From Epiperipatus broadwayi (lineage: Eukaryota; Onychophora; Udeonychophora; Euonychophora; Peripatidae), in assembly GCA_028023455.1 (NCBI GenBank), contig JAQFVV010012529.1:806001-870000 (forward strand): a stretch of 64,000 nt of DNA. The letters run 5' to 3'. Shown here piece after piece: positions 11,500-23,339 of this stretch. The stretch's first letter is position 1. Each line of letters opens with the position of its first letter. Under the pieces are notes generated by a model. The model had not been told where the DNA came from. It searched no databases and was given only the letters and a program-made list of their open reading frames with translations. A program made the translations under genes and the position numbers.

Positions 11500-12310
11500 A
11501 AAAAAATGTCCATCGATGATGACAAAATTATGTTAAAAGTAAAGCTGTGTGATCAGCTCATATCTATGGAGGTAGACAGTGATAGCATGTATTGTCAATA
11601 TCAGTCTACAACTGGGCTACTGCAGCCTCTATGAATAATAAAATCCCTAAACTAGAAAAAACTGATCTTAAAATATTAGACATAAATGGCAACGCTGTCA
11701 AAATTAAAGGTGTTGTTCAGGCCTCTGTAAATAGAATGGAGGGAAAAGTGATAAAGTTATTTTTATACATAGTTTATGTTCCAATAAACCTCCTAATTGG
11801 GCATCAATGGTTTAGGAAATTGGGTGGGTATTAGACTCGCATTTGTGAAAAGGGTCGAAATGGAAAATGAAATGCGAATCAAATTTCCTATCTTATTTAA
11901 TGAGGAACCTGGTATTATTAAAAAGACCTCTGTATCAATAGAGTTAAGCATTAATGTGCTACCTATAATATGCAAACCATGGAAAGTTCGATTTGCATAA
12001 AAAGAGAAAGTCAAAAAGTAAATCGATGACTTAGTTAAGAAAGGGGTGTTACAGCCCTCCAAAATTTCTGATTGGGTTATACCATTGGTAATTATAACTA
12101 AATCCAATGGACAAATTTGTTTGGTCGGCGATTATAGGGTATCGGTAAACAAGGTGATCAGTAATTTAGCAAAAAAAATTGATCTCTGGATTGACGCTAT
12201 TATTTCCCTGGTATTAGGGTCCAGGTACACACTTTTACTGATTGCCTTGATTATTATTTCCCTGGTATTAGAGTCTGGGTACACACTTTTACTGATTGCC
12301 TTGTTTACTG
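11500..12310 (+). pseudogene. Gypsy protease and N-terminal RT fragment
   Basis: Near 11560 the aspartic protease active site reads MEVDSDS instead of the usual D[ST]GA. The C-terminal protease end appears at about 11790 as 'NLLIGHQWFRKLG'. Reverse transcriptase follows: 'KFPILFNEEPG' (about 11880-11915), 'KVKK.IDDLVKKGVLQPS' and 'SDWVIPLVIITKSNGQICL' (about 12005-12120), then 'GDYRVSVNKVI'. The YxDD region is absent. Stops and a frameshift disrupt the frame. The host is an old Gypsy copy, not a resident gene. Confidence 0.8.
12198..12305 (+). repeat. 54-bp tandem duplication in the Gypsy RT remnant
   Basis: Two copies (about 12198-12251 and 12252-12305) share 'tatttccctggtatta' and 'acacttttactgattgcctt' with a few substitutions. 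The period is 18 codons, so the duplication keeps frame. The visible Gypsy sequence ends right after it. Confidence 0.8.
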
Positions 12311-12687
12311 ATAAAACCTTAAATTGAAACCAGCCAAAAGAATAGGCTAAGTTTAAAAATAGTTTCAAGTAATGGATTATATCCAAGTATTGACAGAAGT
12401 TATAAAAAAGGCCAATGAATATGAATTGTCATTATGCTTTGGATTTGTAGATTATGAAAAGAGCATTTGATTCTATAAGTTTCCATAGTGATTAAAGCTT
12501 TGGACTATCAAGATATAAATCTAGGATATTCTAAAGAATACTTATCACGATGCAATGGCAGCAAATAGATTTACATGGTGAAAACAAGATTAACGTTGAA
12601 AAGAGTATACAACAGGATGATTCCACATATCCATAACTTTTTATAGCAGTTTTACAAGAAATATTTTGTGGATAAAAATGGGAAGCT

Positions 12688-12963
12688 ATGGAAATAAAAA
12701 CATATGGAGATTATTTAAGTCATTTACATTTTACAGATGATGTAGTTGTTTTTGCAAATAATGCTTTAGAACTTCAGGAAATGTTGCAAGAGTTATTAGT
12801 TAAAAGTAAGAACACAAAATTAAAGATGAATACTAAAAAGACTAAAATAATATTCAGTGGATTTTCTCAGAAAATAATTATGACCGATAATCATGATTTA
12901 GAAGATATTAATGATTTTAAATATCTTAGATTCTTAGTCCAGATGAAAACATATAATGGATGA
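12688..12963 (+). pseudogene. LINE-A RT motif C fragment
   Basis: This 91-residue ORF holds the catalytic FADD-type box as F-T-D-D, then 'NNALELQEMLQELLVKSK' and 'LKMNTKKTKIIFSG', the helix and thumb-side motif found in RTE/CR1-like reverse transcriptases. The minus-strand copy near 48000 reads FADD. The A-to-T change here is one sign that copy 1 is dead. Neighbouring RT pieces are in other frames. Confidence 0.8.
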
Positions 12964-13170
12964 GAATTAAACTTGAAGTACTTTTGGTAGAAATAATTTA
13001 ATATTAAAGGAAAATATGTGTGTTTGAAAAGAAAGATTTTTTAATAGATAATGTTTTACCAGTTCTTACTTGGATACTTAACAGAAGAGTAATTCAAAGA
13101 CTTCAGACCATTCAACAAAATATGGAGAGATGTATATTGGGAATAACAAGAAAGAATTGAGAAGTGATAT

Positions 13171-13332
13171 ACTTGAGTGAGAGAACAGACAGGTGTCACT
13201 AATATTATTGAAACCATAAAGAGACTGAAGTAGAAATGGCAATAGATGAACACTTGAGTGAGAGACCAGACAGGTGTCACTAATATTATTGAAACCATAA
13301 AGAGACTGAAGTAGAAATGGCAATAGATGAAC
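13171..13332 (+). repeat. 81-bp tandem duplication in LINE-A 3' part
   Basis: Copies at 13171-13251 and 13252-13332 differ at one or two positions by eye. The repeat unit encodes the 'TGVTNIIETIKRLKWKWQ' segment of the LINE C-terminus; 81 bp is 27 codons. Confidence 0.9.
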
Positions 13333-13560
13333 AGTTGAAGTCTTAGACTGGATTTTAAGAAATTGTAAAAAATTTAAAAAGAAATCATATGTAAAATTGT
13401 TAGATGAAGCAAGAAAGTTTGTTGGTGTGATGTGGAAAAAAGAAGCTATGGATCCGATAAACTGGATTAAACTTGGAGAGACCTTCATCCTGTAGTGGAA
13501 TGATACTGATTGAAAATGATGATGATAATGACCTAATGAATGGATTTTTAATATTTATTC

Positions 13561-15344
13561 ATTGTATGGTTTGTAAATACTGTAGTTTTAAAAATGTTTA
13601 ATATATGTAAATAAATTTATTTTTATATTTTCTATTACTTTTTAATTTATCTAATTATGTTACTAATGGGTTCATTATTTCCAAAATTATCTTTTTTATT
13701 ACTCTATAAAACGTAATAAAATGATCAAGAGTTTATTTATTTAAATATTATTAGCGATAATAAAGATTAAAAATAATGTTAATTTAAAAAGATAATTTAC
13801 TAATATTAATATCAATAATTCTAATTCAAATACACATATTTGTAAATAAATTTATTTGTAATTTTCTCAAAAAAGCAGTGTACTACCACTAAGCAAGGTG
13901 ATGTAATTGATCATTATCATCAATGGTAATTTGCTGTTGCCCTTACTATTCATAAGAGTTATTTCGTATTTATTGAACTCTGATATTTAGAGCTTTTATA
14001 ATCTAGCATCATTCTGTTGGTGATAAGAGAAACAGATTCAAAACGTTTTGGTTTAAAGATCAATTCTCAAGTGAGAAAAGTAAAAAATGATTCAGTTTGG
14101 TCACTTGACTAGAACTGTTGTAATTAAGAGCTACTGTAGTGATTATATGGTCTCTCTTTCATCCAGCATAAGATTATTAAAATATATATATTATTATATA
14201 GTTTGTTTCATAAAAATAATTTATTTCAATTTTTGATATGTAATAACATTTTGAACATTACATCTAATTATTTATAGATATCTAAGATAATTGATTGTTA
14301 TCTTTAAATCACTAAATGGGATATCATTTAGTCCAATGAATTAGTGTGCTTGAAAGCATGATTTGTGAAAAAGAATCTCTCAACATATGGTTTTAATGAT
14401 TAAAAAAAGAATAGGAAGTGGTATGGCATTGAGAATTGGATTAATTGGTGTTGCAATACACATTTGAGCTCATATTGTTACAAATGATTTAAAGTATTCA
14501 TATAAAAGCCTCTGCAAATGGGAAAGCAGATACTGATTCATGAGCGGTATGAGGATATGTCTCAGATATATGTTTTGATTACAGTCATATGTTTAATAGT
14601 CATGTTAAATGCTTACAACTTCAGCTTATAATATAATATACAAGTAATCCATCAAGTATATTATTAACTGAACAAACTTTCATAATAGGATAGAACAATT
14701 TTGGGCATAAATATTTACATTTTCACACTAAATGTGTTCACTATGAATCAGTTCAAATGATAGTTTCTTGTAAAGAATAATGGTAATATATGATCTGTGG
14801 ACAATTGCCAAACCTTTGTTGCATTGGTTTAGAGTACCTGAACAAAGACTGTTTAAACCCTCTGAAGATTATTTGGATATCATCAATTAAGAATATGACA
14901 TGAATGCTATTGTCAAGATGCAGAAGGCAAAGACCTATGTGCTATATTTTTAAGTTTTTCTAGTGAACTTATATGGATAGCAAAAACAAGGATATGAATC
15001 ATGCATCCATATTTAAAGGTTGTGGGTAAGCTTAATGTAATTCTTTAGATTAACTGTTCTATTGGTAAGACAGTTCTGGATGGTAGGTGTTCTGGGTGAA
15101 GTTGATATAATGTCCCAAACAGATATTTCTAGCTTAGTACATCAAATACACTTTTAAAGTTGATTAGACATGCCATATAATTTCTTATACTTGTTTAGCT
15201 TTGCAATCAAGATCAATTCTTATACTAAAAGAATAGCCTGAGAAGCACAATCATCTTTCATTACATAATGAATATTGAAGAATTTGGGAAGAATAAATTC
15301 ATTCAGTTTCTTAGGATGATCCTTGCAAAAAAAATTTAAACAGT
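13561..15344. other. AT-rich spacer, nothing recognised
   Basis: No exon or conserved element could be identified. The minus-strand ORF at 15220-15402 runs into the hAT terminus and shows no motif that I recognise. Confidence 0.5.
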
Positions 15345-15385
15345 ATCCTCCTAGTGTAACTCTATTTAAGCATGTCCATCTAAAC
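15345..15385. repeat. 41-bp segment shared with the left flank of the second hAT copy
   Basis: It matches 35786-35826 at 40 of 41 positions and abuts the left end of a hAT copy in both places. At 35786 it is internal to the Penelope-like element; here no other Penelope sequence is seen on either side. Confidence 0.9.
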
Positions 15386-16615
15386 CAGTGGTCTTCAACC
15401 ACCGGGCCGTGGAAGTTTTCTGCCGGGCCGCGCTAGACTGGCAAGAAAGTTAGTAATAACAAAATAATAAGATTTTAAACTTTTAATTAATATAAACAGT
15501 TTTTATTTATTTTTTTCATCGCATTTTTACCCTGTTAAAAAATAAGAAACAGGACAAAAACGAAATCTAATTATACATAAATTAATTTGTTTTTCTATTT
15601 ATCACAGATGTTTATGGAGAGATAAAATTAAATTTATTATTTTTCTAAAAAAATTCAAAATTTAAAAAAAAAAAGGTTTTTTTTTTATTATACAAACTCC
15701 AGTTGTCTTTTGATAGCCAATCACGGTCGCATGTTGTCATTGTTTATGTGTTAAAACAAGATCAAAACTTTTGACTTTTTCGAGTTTCGTTTTCTTTTTT
15801 TTTTGTTTAAAAATACGCCCACTTTTTTTTTGGCCTATAAGGTGATATTTTTTGGTTTTATTTGTATACTGCTAATATACTAAAACTTTTATTTTTAAAA
15901 CCAATTTCTGTTAACCTTTTTTTAAAAATAAAAACAAACAAAAAATAACTTTGCAATTTTTTTTTTTTTTGGCATTATTTCTATTACGCGATATCTATTT
16001 TACCATTTTTTAAAAAAAAAACTTTTCCTATTAATTACATTTTTTGATCCTTTCAACACACCAGCACAAAAAACAAAAATTACAATAACATCAAAACTTC
16101 AGACTTTTACACGTTTTGTTTTATTTTTTCAGATTTAAAATACGGCAACTTTTTTTTTTACTGTACGGTGATTAATTACGCGATTTCTATTTTGCCCTTA
16201 CTACTATCAAAAGACAACCTCCATATATAGATAACCATCTTGTATATTTAACATTAAATACATTATCATAATCATTGCCATGTAATTATACTAGCTATGA
16301 TATTTCCCAACATTCAGGTAAATAACATTTTATTCTTGAATGTTTTAACAATGAAATAATAAAAACAGAAATGCAAGCACATTAATGAGAACAATTGTTA
16401 TTGTACTGTTTTCTGTGTTCAGCATGTGAAGGTAAGCAACACCATTACAATACACAATAACTAGTGTGCTGTTTTGGTCAGTTATAACAATTATGCTTAT
16501 CTAAGGCTAAGCAGGTTACATCTTTAAGAAAATTTATCTGTAAATTTCTGCCGGTCCGCGAAATCTTATCCTTATTTTTGCCGGGCTGCAGGTGTGAAAA
16601 GGTTGAAGACCACTA
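15386..16615. mobile_element. hAT-type non-autonomous element, copy 1 (1230 bp)
   Basis: The left end reads CAGTGGTCTTCAACC and the right end is its inverse, with a final A instead of G (16615). The interior is AT-rich without a transposase ORF. It contains an internal diverged duplication ('attacgcgat.tctattttg/acc' near 15985 and 16175). The left flank is ATCTAAAC and the right flank GTCTAGAT; only five of eight positions agree, so a clean target-site duplication is missing. It is about 95% identical by eye to 35827-37069. Confidence 0.85.
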
Positions 16616-17037
16616 GTCTAGATTTTTGAGAGATAATTTAGTTTTAATGATCTGTTTGCTACCACAACTCCTATTTATGTTATCACTAATCACTTTATTT
16701 TAAAAACCATTATTAATTTTTTATTGTTTTGAACTGCTACTCAATTTACTAATATGATTACAATTAATGTAATGGTTTATCCCTATACAATATATGATTT
16801 CTTTATTTTGTTAATGAAATTATTTTTTAAATACAACTCAAAAATAGTCTGTATATTTTATTTATACACAATCACTGCTTACAATAATTATGTAAATATT
16901 TTATGACTGAGTTAAATTATTTAAAGTAATAACTACTAATTCTAAAGCCCCTTCCCCCAAATTATTTATTTATTTATAAATACCACATTTATAAACAAAA
17001 TTTATATTTATGCAAATTAATTAATTTTTAATTTCAG

Positions 17038-17098
17038 GGATACTGCTGGACAAGAAAGATTTGAATCTATATCAAAACAATATTATCGTAGAGCAATG
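17038..17098 (+). CDS. Rab-family small GTPase, internal exon (switch II)
   Basis: This exon encodes DTAGQERFESISKQYYRRAM, the G3/switch II region of a Rab GTPase. The catalytic glutamine of DTAGQ is retained, so the protein is predicted to hydrolyse GTP. It starts after a polypyrimidine tract and AG (17036-17037). Its first base completes a Trp codon whose first two bases lie in the previous exon. It ends at a codon boundary before GTATGT. The P-loop, switch I and the first ~60 residues are not found in 1-17000 and are presumably upstream. KQYYRRA followed by GIFLVYDI in the next exon is most like Rab15, but other regions are not, so I give no symbol. Rab proteins cycle between GDP and GTP forms on membranes and direct vesicle traffic. 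Confidence 0.95.
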
Positions 17099-19099
17099 GT
17101 ATGTAGTATCTCTAGTTTTTTTATCATTTTTATAACTTTTTTTTAATATTTTATTTCTATTAACTTTTTTTTATATTTTATTTCTATCAGTTTTAATATT
17201 GTTTATTAATTAAAATTATTAAACAATTATCTATAATATTATTTATTTGATTAAAAAGGAATGTTTTAGCACTGGATTCAAGAATTTCATTTTAAAATTT
17301 AACTTTTAGCATAAAAAAGAATGGATTAATTATATTTTTCTAAGAATTTTATATTTTTTAATGGGAGCTTAATTGCTCATAATATATTTTTATATATTAG
17401 ATAGTAGTAATCTTTGTATTCACTTGCTGTTATTAACATAACCATTAACCTTTGTGATAAAGCACAGTTGATAGAATGATTAATTCAGGAATTAATAACA
17501 TTCTTGAATTGATTTTTAGCTGAGGAAACTAAAAACAAAACTGAGTCAATTTGATTGGAACTGTTGTGCCCAACCTGCCATTTCGGTATTTGAATTTAAC
17601 ATAAAACCACATGAACAACTACCTATACAATTATTTAATTATTGCTTTGATCAGTAGATTTCAATAATGCCAGACATTCCCAAAAGCATATTGGTATCAC
17701 TTTAAAATCTCAGAACATTATAATTTTCTAGTTGGATATATCAGCCATTTAATGGCTGCAGTACTGGCAGTATTTTTTGATGAAATAAAGGCTATCTATC
17801 CATAAATCAACATAGAAATGATTAGCGCAATGGTAGCAAGTGAATAAGAAGTTACTATTAACTAATGCAATTAAAAATAATCATAAGAAAGAGATGTTAT
17901 GTACTGGCATAGTTTGTTTATGTGTGCTATTTATTTTAAAAATTTAGCATACTTCTCATAATTTGTAAATAGAGACATTATTTGTAGGTTGTTTGATGTA
18001 AAAAATATTTACAGTCAAGCATTGTAATTGCATTAAGCACTAATGGTGTAGAGTCCTATCTAAGTAAATAGCACAAGACATTATCTTCTAGCATTATATC
18101 CAGCTTTTATTGGCATAGATTTTCCTCTTAGTAAGAAAGATACCTATATATATTTTTAACTAATTATTTTGGTAGAATATAAAACTCTACTGTCTTATAG
18201 AGGCTTGAACTTCTAACCATAAATTTAAATATTTTTTCGAGTGATGCTTGAATTTCGAACCATGAATTTAAATATTTTCTTAATAGTATTATGGTTACTA
18301 AAAAAAACATGTTACAGATTGAAAGATTATTTAATTGTTATTGTTACAAACTGAAATCAAATATGAATTACAACAAATTATACTATTGGCTCTTTTTTAA
18401 AAAAATCTTAGAATTTACTAAAAAATCTTATCACTAGGTAGTAGACTGGTTGGATTGATGGATAATCTATTATACACTATGAAATACAATATCTAAGGTT
18501 AAGAAATTTTTGAGATGTTTTTTTTTATGATTCTGTACTATTTGCACTTTACTGAAATATTGTTTTTTTCATGGAACTGATTTTATGTCTTTCCATGACA
18601 TATTTCAAAAACTTTGAATTATTTCATACCAATTTAAATGAGTGTGCCAATTGTTATTATTAGCACAACTAATTCAAGATCTTGTATGAATCTCTTCTTC
18701 AGATGTTCAATATTCACAATTTTTCAGAAAATGTTTGAAGACAGTATATCAGTTATGAATAATGTCACTTTTATTTAAAATATTTTTTAAAAAAATGCAT
18801 CAGATAAATTATCTAGTTTTTATCAACTTGTAATTAAATCTTATAATGCTTAAATTACATTATATATGTATCATTTTTCTCATCTTCAACTCCTTTAACT
18901 AAAGAATGAAAAACTCAATAAAATGTTTAATTATTTTTAAATAGTCATGGATTCAGCATCTGTAACAGTGAAGGTTGGGTCCTATGTCAACATTATTTTT
19001 TTTTTGTCAGTGCATAGATACTAATCTCGGTCAGATTGCCCTTAATTTTTTAAGAATAGCTATTCACTGATCAATATCAAATAACTTGTTAGCTTAATT
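17099..19099. other. Start of the 24-kb Rab intron, nothing recognised
   Basis: The GT donor at 17099 is followed by AT-rich sequence with no identified repeat or ORF. Confidence 0.6.
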
Positions 19100-19217
19100 G
19101 TAGCTTATATAGATGGTTGGAAAAAATCCTAAGGCTGAAAATTTTCTGAGTACACTCAGGATTTGAACTTTAATGATTGGTATGGCAAGCTAACATTCTA
19201 ACTACTTCATCACAACT
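19100..19217 (-). mobile_element. tRNA-derived SINE
   Basis: On the minus strand the head reads GATGAAGTAGTTAGAATGTT (A-box-like), and about 30 nt on AGTTCAAATCC (a B box close to GGTTCGAATCC). A body of unknown origin follows. No complete tRNA cloverleaf forms. This is the usual build of invertebrate tRNA SINEs. Confidence 0.6.
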
Positions 19218-19396
19218 AAAATAACCTCTCTAATTGTTGCTATGAATTTTATACTATTCATAATTTTTTTTGATCATAATTTTTTATTTATTTTGGCATA
19301 TGATTTCATTGTTTTTCACTTATCAAATCATTATCTTTTCGACTAATACTAATCTACTGAAGGATGCGAGTCTCTCTAAGTTTGAATCTATTGTAA

Positions 19397-19500
19397 CATC
19401 GCATGAAACTAGCTTGGGGATATTGGATGAGTAGGCACCAGATAGGATTTGCATGCATTAATCTTCTAGCATGCATTGATTACTATGGCTTGCACTTAGT
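19397..19500 (+). repeat. Fragment of the FB-1 unit, inverted-arm orientation
   Basis: 'gaaactagcttggggatattggatgagtaggcacc' pieces and 'gcatgcattgattactatggcttgc' match the FB-1 unit (compare 1534-1625 and 1967-2060). No second arm or flanking duplication was seen. Confidence 0.8.
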
Positions 19501-21343
19501 TTTATCCAAGTTCTCAATCCATAGTTTCTATTCTTCATATTATATCTAAGAAACTTTCCTATTCATCCTTCATCTCCCATGTGGTCACTTTATAGATCTT
19601 TTATAATCTAAAAATAATAATAATAATAATTCACATACACATTCATCCTGCTTGCAAGAAAATGAGTGATATTTCAATTAAGAATTATCAAGCAATTGAG
19701 AAGAATAACTATATTTCTTGATCTTCACTAAGAGATAAAAAGACAGTAAACTTATTATGGTGAGTAGCCTATACATACGCTGCTTTTTCCGTATGAATAA
19801 TCACATAGTAATTACAGCAACTATAACAAAAATATATGGAGTTAGCATTAGGAATTTACTCTGCTTGATTCCTTTAAGACCTCAAAGAGAAATCAAAGGA
19901 TCTCATTTTAGTTAATAAATTCCTGTCTGCAACCATATATATGTAAGCACAGATCTGTTTTTACAGTTTTAATTCAGTGATTCTTGAGAAAGTAAAAAAA
20001 ATCTCTGAGCTTGTTTATAGTTTTATTTGCAGCCAGAATCCATGATTTAAATTTATCTACTATGTATCTTCATCTTTGTTAGGTGTAGGAATGTTTTGCT
20101 TTTGTTTTATAACATATAAAATTGAAACTTTTAAAATTTACATAATTCTCTTAACTTTCTTTGCTGAATACAAATTGCCAAATAATTATATATAATTATG
20201 TTTAAATGTCTAAAAATTATAAGGTAAATGTTTAGTACATATAGTTATTAACCTAATATGAAAAAATAATTTTGATATATTGTTATAATTCACTTATTGT
20301 ATATATGTATAAGCATAATACATACATCTATTTTATATTAAATTTTAATTTATTAAAAAAATATTATGATCTATATAAATACATCAAAGAGAAAAAAATA
20401 ACCCTCAGGTGTAAATTATTGGCTAATTCTTAATGTTATTATTGAATGAAATTGTGAGTTAAATCAGGCATCTCTTTTTTTTTTTTTTTTTTAATAATTG
20501 CATAAAATTACTAAATTACTGCTTCATTAGTTTTATTAATATAAAATAGTTCAGGGTTGTTTTTTTTTCCTTTCTAAATTTTTCAACAGAATGATGATTT
20601 GAAATTTTTTTATTATAAATTTTTGTGTTTTATTCACTGACATCTGTTTTAGCAAAGAATCTTGGGAATGCTTTTTTAAAAAAAAAAAAAAGAATTAATA
20701 TTTGACTAAAACAAAGAAATAATTACATTATGTGCAAGAATTCACATTTTTAAAGATCTATAGTTTATAAAAATTATATTAAACATCAAAAATACAGCAC
20801 AAAGCCTATTCACAACTGAACTATTGATCTAGAAATAAATTTTTAATATTTCATACAAAAATTACAAGTCACATTTTTTTGTCCATAGGTATTTTTATTA
20901 TTATAATTTACTATTATTATCTTTGTCTTTTGTAAGAATTCTTTGAACTGTGCTGTTCAGTCAACAAAAAATACACTTTTATATCAAGTTATCATTATCT
21001 CGATGTTTTCCTCAGCATTAGATTTAGCAGCCAAATCAAAATATGATTTTCCATTAACTATACAAAGTTTTCACATCAGATATTTATCCTCGTTGAGTAA
21101 AAAGGTCAAATTTTAAGAAAAATCAATGAGCAAATCAAGATCAAAGTGATCATGAATATGTGCCTAATTATTTTCCATACACCAATAATTTCTGAAGAAA
21201 TCAGTGGTTCAGATAAAATATTGACCTGTAGTTTAAGATATAGGTCAATAATTAGGAGTCCCAGTAATCGTGATTATTATTATTACTATTTCCCAGTTTA
21301 TTTTGTTTCATGAGCTTGGTGAGCCACCTATCTGTGTCCAACT
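19501..21343. other. Rab intron, AT-rich, only simple repeats
   Basis: A TAA microsatellite lies at about 19613-19632. No other feature was recognised. Confidence 0.5.
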
Positions 21344-21351
21344 TTTTAGAG

Positions 21352-21825
21352 CATAGATGGACAAACTGCAGGCTTTTTGATTCCAATCTAGCAATTCTTT
21401 TTATTATGATAAACATAAACGCATTTTTATTTCCTCTTGTAATTTGTGAATAAATATTTTGATGGGGTTTTTTTTTTTTGGGGGGGGGGGTGCTTTACAA
21501 CATTGTTTTCGAATTTGTCCTTATTATAGCATAATAATTATAGTGTATGATGAATGTTTAAATATTAGAAATTTGAGAATAAATCAAACTGTCAAATTAA
21601 TTTTTTTTTTTTTTGTTTATTTTTATGAGAATTTTTATTTTAGTTAAGATATATATAGATTCTATTATGTTAGGCTACTAAAATAAATGTTTAAATATAT
21701 CCATAACCATCCAGAAATACATATTTTTCATGAATCTATTTTTCACCTATTTCCTTATGGCTCTTATGGGGGGGGGGGGTTTAAACGATTCTGGCTCTTC
21801 ATGTTAAAAAGTTTGCTGAACCCTG
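21352..21825. mobile_element. Short hAT-like element (474 bp)
   Basis: The ends form a weak inverted repeat: the left reads CATAGATGGACAAACT, and the right, on the opposite strand, CAGGGTTCAGCAAACT (about 10 of 16 positions). They are flanked by TTTTAGAG (21344-21351) and GTTTAGAG (21826-21833). An 8-bp duplication with a TTAGA core suits hAT transposition. The interior has two long G runs (21480-21490 and 21768-21779) and no transposase. The ORF at 21459-21647 is a by-product of homopolymers. Confidence 0.55.
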
Positions 21826-21833
21826 GTTTAGAG

Positions 21834-23339
21834 TAACAAATTGTTAACTAAAATTATCAATAGCAATTTTTGCTTGTTAGAATAGTTGATGGCAATATAA
21901 CCTACATAATCATAATATCAGATCTTGATATCTCGTATTGGTTATTACTCTGTAATAATTGTTTGCTTCTTAATAATGTTAAGGATCATTAAAGTTTACA
22001 ATATAGTTGTGAAATGAGATGCTTTAATAGCATGAAATGGTAAATTATCAGCATCAATGCAATGTTATTGCTGGTCATAATATTCTTTTATGTAATTACT
22101 CAAGCTAGTATTAGACATAAAACTTAATTATTTATTATTTTAATGCTAAACCTCTGTAAACCACTGTCATAGAACATATTAGGAATAAGCTCCCATTGCA
22201 TATCAGTAAGCTCTACAGAAAACAATTTATGAATTTTTTTTGTTGAAAGAGAAGGGATCTGTATATACTCATAGCCGAGTATTTTGATTCATTATATAAC
22301 TTATTTCATACCTCAATAAATGATTAAGCATTCATGATATGATATTCCGACAAAAGTCTTGTCAGAAAATATTCGTATATATCCAAATAATATTGACTGT
22401 GCCATTTATATTTTATTTGTAATTTTTATTTTTTATACATATTCTGCAAGAGAGATGTACATTTTTTCACTCTTCTACATCTTAAATTAGGCTGATAATC
22501 AATTTACACAATTTTTTTTAAAGAATTAAAGGCTCTTTTTTAGTGTACATTAAATTTAAATTATAGTTTTAAGAGTTATTTTATCCTTAATAATTTTTTT
22601 TTCTAGTAATAAATTATATCTTTGACTATTTTATTTTCTTGGTAGATTTTCATTATACTATGTCTACTAATATTGTAATTACTTATTTTTATTTGTGGGT
22701 TTTCCATGATTTTGCTAATAATTTGCCATTCTTTTTTTTCTTTCAGCTTATCATTTGATTTAATTGTAAAGGTTTATGAAAATTAATTAAAATATCCATT
22801 TATTTCTTGTTTTATATCTATTGTGCTTTCGAATATATCATTCTGTTTGCTCTTGGTGTCTTTTATTTTACTCTTCTTTTTTTTTTTTAATGAGACCACA
22901 TCGTATTTTGGATACCGTTAAGTGGATTATACTGTCTTTATGTGCAAGAAGAGATAGTTAGCAGAATTCATTCAATGTTTTATATAAAAACTTCAAAAGC
23001 TCAATGATAGAAATTATTATAAACTAAAAGTTAGTGAGTTAAAATTCTCTGGGGGGGGGGGGTAGATTACAATGCAGTGCTTGTGAAAACTATGTTAATA
23101 GACAGATAAAGGCTGATGCATTGATTTCCAGAAATTATTATATTGAAAGAAAATCTATTGCAAAAGAATTATTTTGGAAATTAATTTTTCTAGTGTTTAA
23201 AAATCAAACCAAATGATTTTCTCTACTAGTTATTATTTAAAGGTTGTACTAGAGAGAATTGAAATAAATGAGAGTTTTTAAGATAACATTAGATAAAAAA
23301 AAGAGGCATATAAAGAGAAATTAAAGATAAAAATAATTA
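21834..23339. other. Rab intron, AT-rich, nothing recognised
   Basis: There is a 12-base G run at 23051-23062. No other structure was identified. Confidence 0.5.

Larger units (their letters stand above)
9936..12310 (+). mobile_element. Ty3/Gypsy LTR-retrotransposon fragment inserted in LINE-A
   Basis: LINE-A coding sequence stops near 9935 and picks up again at about 12311 ('TLN.NQPKE', equivalent to 'TLDFNQLKD' in copy 2). The sequence between encodes gag (with zinc knuckle), protease and the start of reverse transcriptase in Gypsy order, broken by stops. RNase H and integrase are missing, so it is 3'-truncated. A TTGGTGCAGTCA-like string near 10664-10675 resembles the primer-binding region that follows a Gypsy 5' LTR, and the GC-richer block at 10270-10640 may be LTR. 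Exact insertion ends were not resolved. Confidence 0.8.
12311..13560 (+). mobile_element. LINE-A copy 1, 3' part (RT core and C-terminus)
   Basis: Reverse transcriptase resumes with 'NEYELSLCFGFVDYEK' (about 12415-12462), the palm motif A equivalent of VDYEKAFD in copy 2. After several frameshifts 'YLSHLHFTDDVVVFANN' (12688-12963) gives motif C, with TDD in place of the usual ADD. Then come 'LPVLTW', 'MERCILGITRK' (about 13040-13160) and 'TNIIETIKRLKWKW' (about 13200-13320). The C-terminal arginine/tryptophan-rich region typical of this LINE group follows to about 13500. Confidence 0.85.

Noticed and set aside
13078-13488. 136-codon minus-strand ORF with repeats
   Set aside because: Its repeat 'SVHLLPFLLQSLYGFNNISDTC' is the antisense of the 81-bp LINE-A duplication.
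15220-15402. Minus-strand ORF possibly coding
   Set aside because: It begins inside the hAT terminus and has no recognisable domain.
1-17037. P-loop (GxxxxGK[ST]) and switch I exons of the Rab gene
   Set aside because: None seen reading the + strand; they are probably upstream of the window.
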